From contig PXDP01000182.1 in assembly GCA_003565035.1 (NCBI GenBank), positions 1-9,276 on the forward strand: DNA of 9,276 nt, given 5' to 3'. How positions within the stretch are numbered: position 1 is the first letter of the stretch; every line of letters starts with the position of its first letter. This stretch comes from PVC group bacterium (GTDB lineage Bacteria > Verrucomicrobiota > Kiritimatiellia > SS1-B-03-39 > UBA6053). Shown here piece after piece: positions 6,355-9,276 of this stretch. The notes under the pieces were generated by a model that worked only from the letters and a program-made list of their open reading frames with translations, ran no database searches and had not been told where the DNA came from. Position numbers and translations under genes: made by a program.

Positions 6355-7716
6355 ATGCCGGTGTTTCAGCCTCAAGACTTGGCGGCATGGACGGGCGGAC
6401 GCTGGACACGCACGCCGGACAGGGAGATCCTGCGGGTGGTGCACGACAGCCGCGAGGCGGGTCCGGGGTGTCTGTATGTGGCCCTGAAGGGCGCGCGTTT
6501 TGACGGGCATTCTTTTCTCGGTTCTGTGACCGATGCCGGGGCGGCGGGGGCGGTGTGCGCCCGGGGGTGTTCAGACGCGGGCCTGCCCTGTCTGGAGGTG
6601 GAGGATCCGCAGCGGGCGCTGGAGGATATGGCCCGGAGTTACCGTCAGACCCTGGGCGGCCTGGTGGTGGGGGTGACGGGCAGCGCGGGCAAGACGACGG
6701 TGAAGGATTTGCTGGCGGCCATGTTGATGCAGCGGGGGAAGACCTGCAAAACGCGGGGCAATTGGAATAATCAGATTGGGTTGCCGCTGAGTTTGCTGTC
6801 GATGGAGCGGGAGGATGATTTTGGGGTGTTCGAGGCGGGGATGAATCATGCGGGCGAGATTGCCCATTTGTGTGATATCCTGCAGCCGCTGTGCGGGGTG
6901 GTGACCTCGATCGGTGAGGCGCATTTGGAGGCGTTGGGATCGGTGGAGGCCATTGCGGCGGAGAAAATTTCCCTGCTGGCCGCACTGCCGGAGGAGGGGG
7001 TGGCGCTGGTGGATGTGGACAGTCCCTGGAAAGAGCAGATGATTGAACGCACGCGGGCCCGGAAGGTGACCTGTTCGTTGCGGACGCGGGCGGACTATAC
7101 CGGGCAGCCCGCGGGCGCGTCCGGGGAGCGGCTGCGGATCATGGATGCCGTGCGGAATGATGTGTTTGAGGTGGTCCTGCCGCTGCCGGGAACGCATATG
7201 ATGCGCAATGTGCTTCAGGCGGCCGGCGTGGCCCGGGAATTCGGTCTCTCGGCGGAGGAAATCGAGGCGGGTTTGCAGGCCTTTGCACCCGCGCCAATGC
7301 GCTGGGAACGGATGCGGGTGGGGACCTGGCTGGTGATCAATGATGCCTATAACGCGAATCCGCTGAGTATGAGGAGTTCGATAAAAACCTTCGCGCGAAT
7401 GGAGGTTCCTATTGAGAAATGGCTGGTGCTGGGGGGCATGAACGAGCTGGGGGACGGAGAGGCGCGGGCCCACCGGGATTTAGGGGTTTTTATTGCCTCA
7501 TTGGGGGTTCATGGAGTCATAACGGTCGGGGAAAAAGCGCGGTGGATTCATGAAACCGTCTCGGCGGGGGACACGGTGCATGTGGATTCGGCGGCCGAAG
7601 CGGCGGCGATGATTCGTGAGCGGGGGGGGGCGGGGGCCGGGATTCTGGTCAAAGCCTCCCGCGGAGACCGTCTTGAGGCGGTGATTTCGGATTTGCAACA
7701 ACATCTTCAGGATTAA
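6355..7716 (+). CDS. murF: MurF, UDP-MurNAc-tripeptide D-alanyl-D-alanine ligase
   Basis: This ligase joins D-Ala-D-Ala to UDP-MurNAc-tripeptide in the cytoplasm, completing the pentapeptide that MraY uses. The 453 residues match the family (E. coli 452). Visible are the N-terminal substrate domain with HDSREAGPGCLYVALKG (30-46), the P-loop TGSAGKTT (108-115), NWNNQIGLPLSLL (136-148), EAGMNHAGEI (160-169), GEAHLE (187-192), AAEK ending at Lys204 (the likely carbamylated lysine), NDAYNANP (329-336), LGGMNELG (359-366) and LVKASRG (431-437). Start at ATG 6355, or less likely GTG 6349, which would overlap the murE stop. A run of nine G (7622-7630) lies near the 3' end and encodes part of Arg423-Gly-Gly-Ala. 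Confidence 0.97.
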   Translation: MPVFQPQDLAAWTGGRWTRTPDREILRVVHDSREAGPGCLYVALKGARFDGHSFLGSVTDAGAAGAVCARGCSDAGLPCLEVEDPQRALEDMARSYRQTLGGLVVGVTGSAGKTTVKDLLAAMLMQRGKTCKTRGNWNNQIGLPLSLLSMEREDDFGVFEAGMNHAGEIAHLCDILQPLCGVVTSIGEAHLEALGSVEAIAAEKISLLAALPEEGVALVDVDSPWKEQMIERTRARKVTCSLRTRADYTGQPAGASGERLRIMDAVRNDVFEVVLPLPGTHMMRNVLQAAGVAREFGLSAEEIEAGLQAFAPAPMRWERMRVGTWLVINDAYNANPLSMRSSIKTFARMEVPIEKWLVLGGMNELGDGEARAHRDLGVFIASLGVHGVITVGEKARWIHETVSAGDTVHVDSAAEAAAMIRERGGAGAGILVKASRGDRLEAVISDLQQHLQD

Positions 7717-7727
7717 GGAAAAACGAT

Positions 7728-8882
7728 ATGCTGTACTGGATTTTTGAGTGGTGGCGCGATTTGGAGGATCCGGCTCTGCGGGATACGCTGAGTCCGCTGC
7801 GTCTGTTTGCGTTTGTGACTTTCCGGGCCATGGCGGGGGCGTCGATCGCATTTTTATTGAGTCTGATTGTCGGCCCCTGGACGATCCGGAAACTGCTGGA
7901 ACTGAAGATGGGGCAGCCGGTGCGGGACGACGAGGTCCTCAAAATGCAGCGGAAAAAGGCGGGCACTCCGACGATGGGGGGGCTGCTGATTTTAGGGACG
8001 CTGTCCGTTTCGGTGCTGCTGACCTGCCGCTTTGGCAATCCGTTTTCAACCCTGGCGCTTGCAGGCATGCTGTGGATGGGGGGGATTGGCTTCTGGGATG
8101 ATTATTTGAAAGTGGTGAAAAAGAGCAGCGACGGCCTTTCGGGCCGGTACAAGCTTTTGGGACAGTTGGGCTGGGCTCTGGTGCTTTTCACGTTTGTGAT
8201 GTGGCTTCCCGAGACATCCGCGCGGGGGCGTGATTTGATGCTGCCGTTTCTCAAAGAGCCTGTCTGGAGCCCGATGCCCTGGGTGATTGCCTTTGTATTC
8301 GCGGCCCTGGTGGTGCTCAGCGCCAGCAATGCGGTGAATCTAACCGACGGCCTAGACGGACTGGCCATCGGCTGCAGCAACGCGGTGGCGGTGTCGTATT
8401 TGGTGATGAGTTATTGCGCGGGGCATTTGATTTTTGCGAATTACCTGCAAGTTCCTTTTATTCCCGGTTCGGAAGAGCTGGCGGTGTTCTTTGGCTGTCT
8501 GCTGGGCAGCGGACTGGGCTTTTTGTGGTTCAACTGTCATCCGGCCCGGGTGTTCATGGGCGACACGGGGAGTCTGGCGCTGGGCGGCGGGATCGCCACG
8601 GCCGCCATTCTGATTAAACAGGAGATCACCCTGATCGTGGTCGGCGGGGTGTTTGTGATGGAGGCGGTGAGCGTGGTGCTGCAGGTGGCCTCGTTTAAAC
8701 TCACCGGCAAGCGGATTTTCCGCTGTGCGCCGATTCATCATCACTTTGAGATCCAGGCCAAAGATGCGGCCGAGCGTGAGGGACGGTCTGTGGCGGGGGT
8801 GGAGACGCTGGTGACAATCCGCTTTTGGATTCTGGGCATTATTTTCGCCATTCTGGGAATCGCCACCCTGAAAATTCGATGA
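7728..8882 (+). CDS. mraY: MraY, phospho-MurNAc-pentapeptide transferase
   Basis: This polytopic membrane enzyme transfers phospho-MurNAc-pentapeptide from UDP to undecaprenyl phosphate, making lipid I. The 384 residues are somewhat longer than E. coli MraY (360). Hallmarks are KKAGTPTMGGLLIL (76-89), FWDDYLKVVKK with Asp124-Asp125 (122-132), NAVNLTDGLDGLAIG (201-215), FMGDTGSLALGG with Asp279 (276-287), and APIHHHFE with the His triad 337-339 (334-341). Many hydrophobic segments fit about ten helices. Between HHHFE and the last helix (RFWILG) there are about 12 more residues than in E. coli, rich in charge (AKDAAEREGRSVAGVETL). Part of the extra length also lies near the N-terminus. The start ATG follows the murF stop by 11 bases, with AAGGAA at 7715-7720. 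The stop overlaps murD by ATGA. Confidence 0.97.
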   Translation: MLYWIFEWWRDLEDPALRDTLSPLRLFAFVTFRAMAGASIAFLLSLIVGPWTIRKLLELKMGQPVRDDEVLKMQRKKAGTPTMGGLLILGTLSVSVLLTCRFGNPFSTLALAGMLWMGGIGFWDDYLKVVKKSSDGLSGRYKLLGQLGWALVLFTFVMWLPETSARGRDLMLPFLKEPVWSPMPWVIAFVFAALVVLSASNAVNLTDGLDGLAIGCSNAVAVSYLVMSYCAGHLIFANYLQVPFIPGSEELAVFFGCLLGSGLGFLWFNCHPARVFMGDTGSLALGGGIATAAILIKQEITLIVVGGVFVMEAVSVVLQVASFKLTGKRIFRCAPIHHHFEIQAKDAAEREGRSVAGVETLVTIRFWILGIIFAILGIATLKIR

Positions 8883-9276
8883 GCCTCTCCTCCCGAGTCT
8901 GTATTCTGGGCACCGGCCGAAGCGGTCTGGCGGCGGCCGGGCTGCTGTCGGCCCGCGGGGCGGCGGGCGGGAGGGTGTGCAGTGAGACAGAACCGGGTGC
9001 CGACGTCCGGGCCGCATTCGCGGACTTGGGTTTTGCCTGGGGCGCCCTGGGACCCCTGGAGGGGGATGAACGGATTGTGGTGAGTCCCGGATTTGCGGTG
9101 GATAATTCCTGGCTGGTGCGGGCGCGGGCGAACGGGAGCCGGGTCGAGGCGGAAGCGGAACTGGGGGCCGCGGCCTTGAAGGGGCGCATTCTGGCGATTA
9201 CCGGCTCTCTTGGGAAAACGACCATGGCCATGCTGGCGGCGGATCTTCTGCGGGAGCACGGACAGACGGTCACGCT
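8879..9276 (+). CDS. murD: MurD, UDP-MurNAc-L-Ala--D-Glu ligase (5' part, cut by the window edge)
   Basis: The first 132 codons of murD are present; the frame is open to the right edge. MurD adds D-glutamate to UDP-MurNAc-L-alanine in the cytoplasm, the step before MurE. Visible are the N-terminal Rossmann-type loop VCILGTGRSGLAAAGLL (7-23), the conserved VVSPGFAVDNSWLVRARANG (67-86), the EAEAELGAA stretch (90-98) and the start of the ATP-binding domain, ITGSLGKTT (107-115). In most MurD proteins the P-loop reads GSNGKS or GTNGKT; here the Asn is Leu111, while the key Lys113 and Thr114 are kept. The N-terminal domain looks compact compared with E. coli. The start ATG overlaps the mraY stop by four bases (ATGA). 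Confidence 0.93.
   Translation, partial: MSLSSRVCILGTGRSGLAAAGLLSARGAAGGRVCSETEPGADVRAAFADLGFAWGALGPLEGDERIVVSPGFAVDNSWLVRARANGSRVEAEAELGAAALKGRILAITGSLGKTTMAMLAADLLREHGQTVT

Noticed and set aside
6571..7473. Minus-strand open frame (300 codons) opposite murF
   Set aside because: It is an antisense shadow with the same Arg/His/Pro/Gln composition; MurF motifs are complete on the + strand.

Overview
The window carries the start of a division and cell wall (dcw) cluster on the + strand, preceded by one divergent gene. The order is mraZ, a small unknown ORF, rsmH, ftsL, ftsI, murE, murF, mraY and the 5' part of murD, which runs off the right edge. The DNA is GC-rich, and the coding strand is strongly G-rich. 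The organism looks Gram-negative: MurE has the DNPR motif of meso-diaminopimelate-adding enzymes, and the gene on the - strand looks like a signal-peptide-bearing outer-membrane barrel ending in Phe. The gene order and the sequence style fit a member of the PVC group (Verrucomicrobiota/Kiritimatiellota-like). That placement is inference from memory, not from a tree.

Layout. Positions 1-109 hold no gene I can support, only a short direct repeat. Positions 110-940 (-) encode a putative exported beta-barrel protein. Positions 941-1051 are a divergent intergenic region with three TGGGG boxes at exact 10-bp spacing just before mraZ, matching the known MraZ operator pattern. The same bases form a canonical four-tract G-quadruplex motif. 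From 1052 to the right edge the genes are packed almost without gaps. Stop/start overlaps occur at orfX-rsmH, rsmH-ftsL, ftsL-ftsI and mraY-murD, and the other gaps range from 2 to 18 nt. This points to one operon with translational coupling.

How the genes work together. MraZ is the likely autoregulator of the operon. RsmH methylates 16S rRNA. FtsL and FtsI are membrane parts of the septal synthesis machine. MurD, MurE and MurF add the stem-peptide residues to UDP-MurNAc in the cytoplasm, and MraY moves the finished pentapeptide onto the undecaprenyl carrier to make lipid I. The enzymes are conventional and their active-site motifs are intact. The less usual points are the unrecognised 65-codon ORF between mraZ and rsmH, the operator/G-quadruplex overlap, an extended N-terminus and altered motif in MraZ, an insertion in the MraY loop after its HHH motif, and a leucine in the MurD P-loop. 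I found no mobile element, CRISPR array, tRNA or rRNA.
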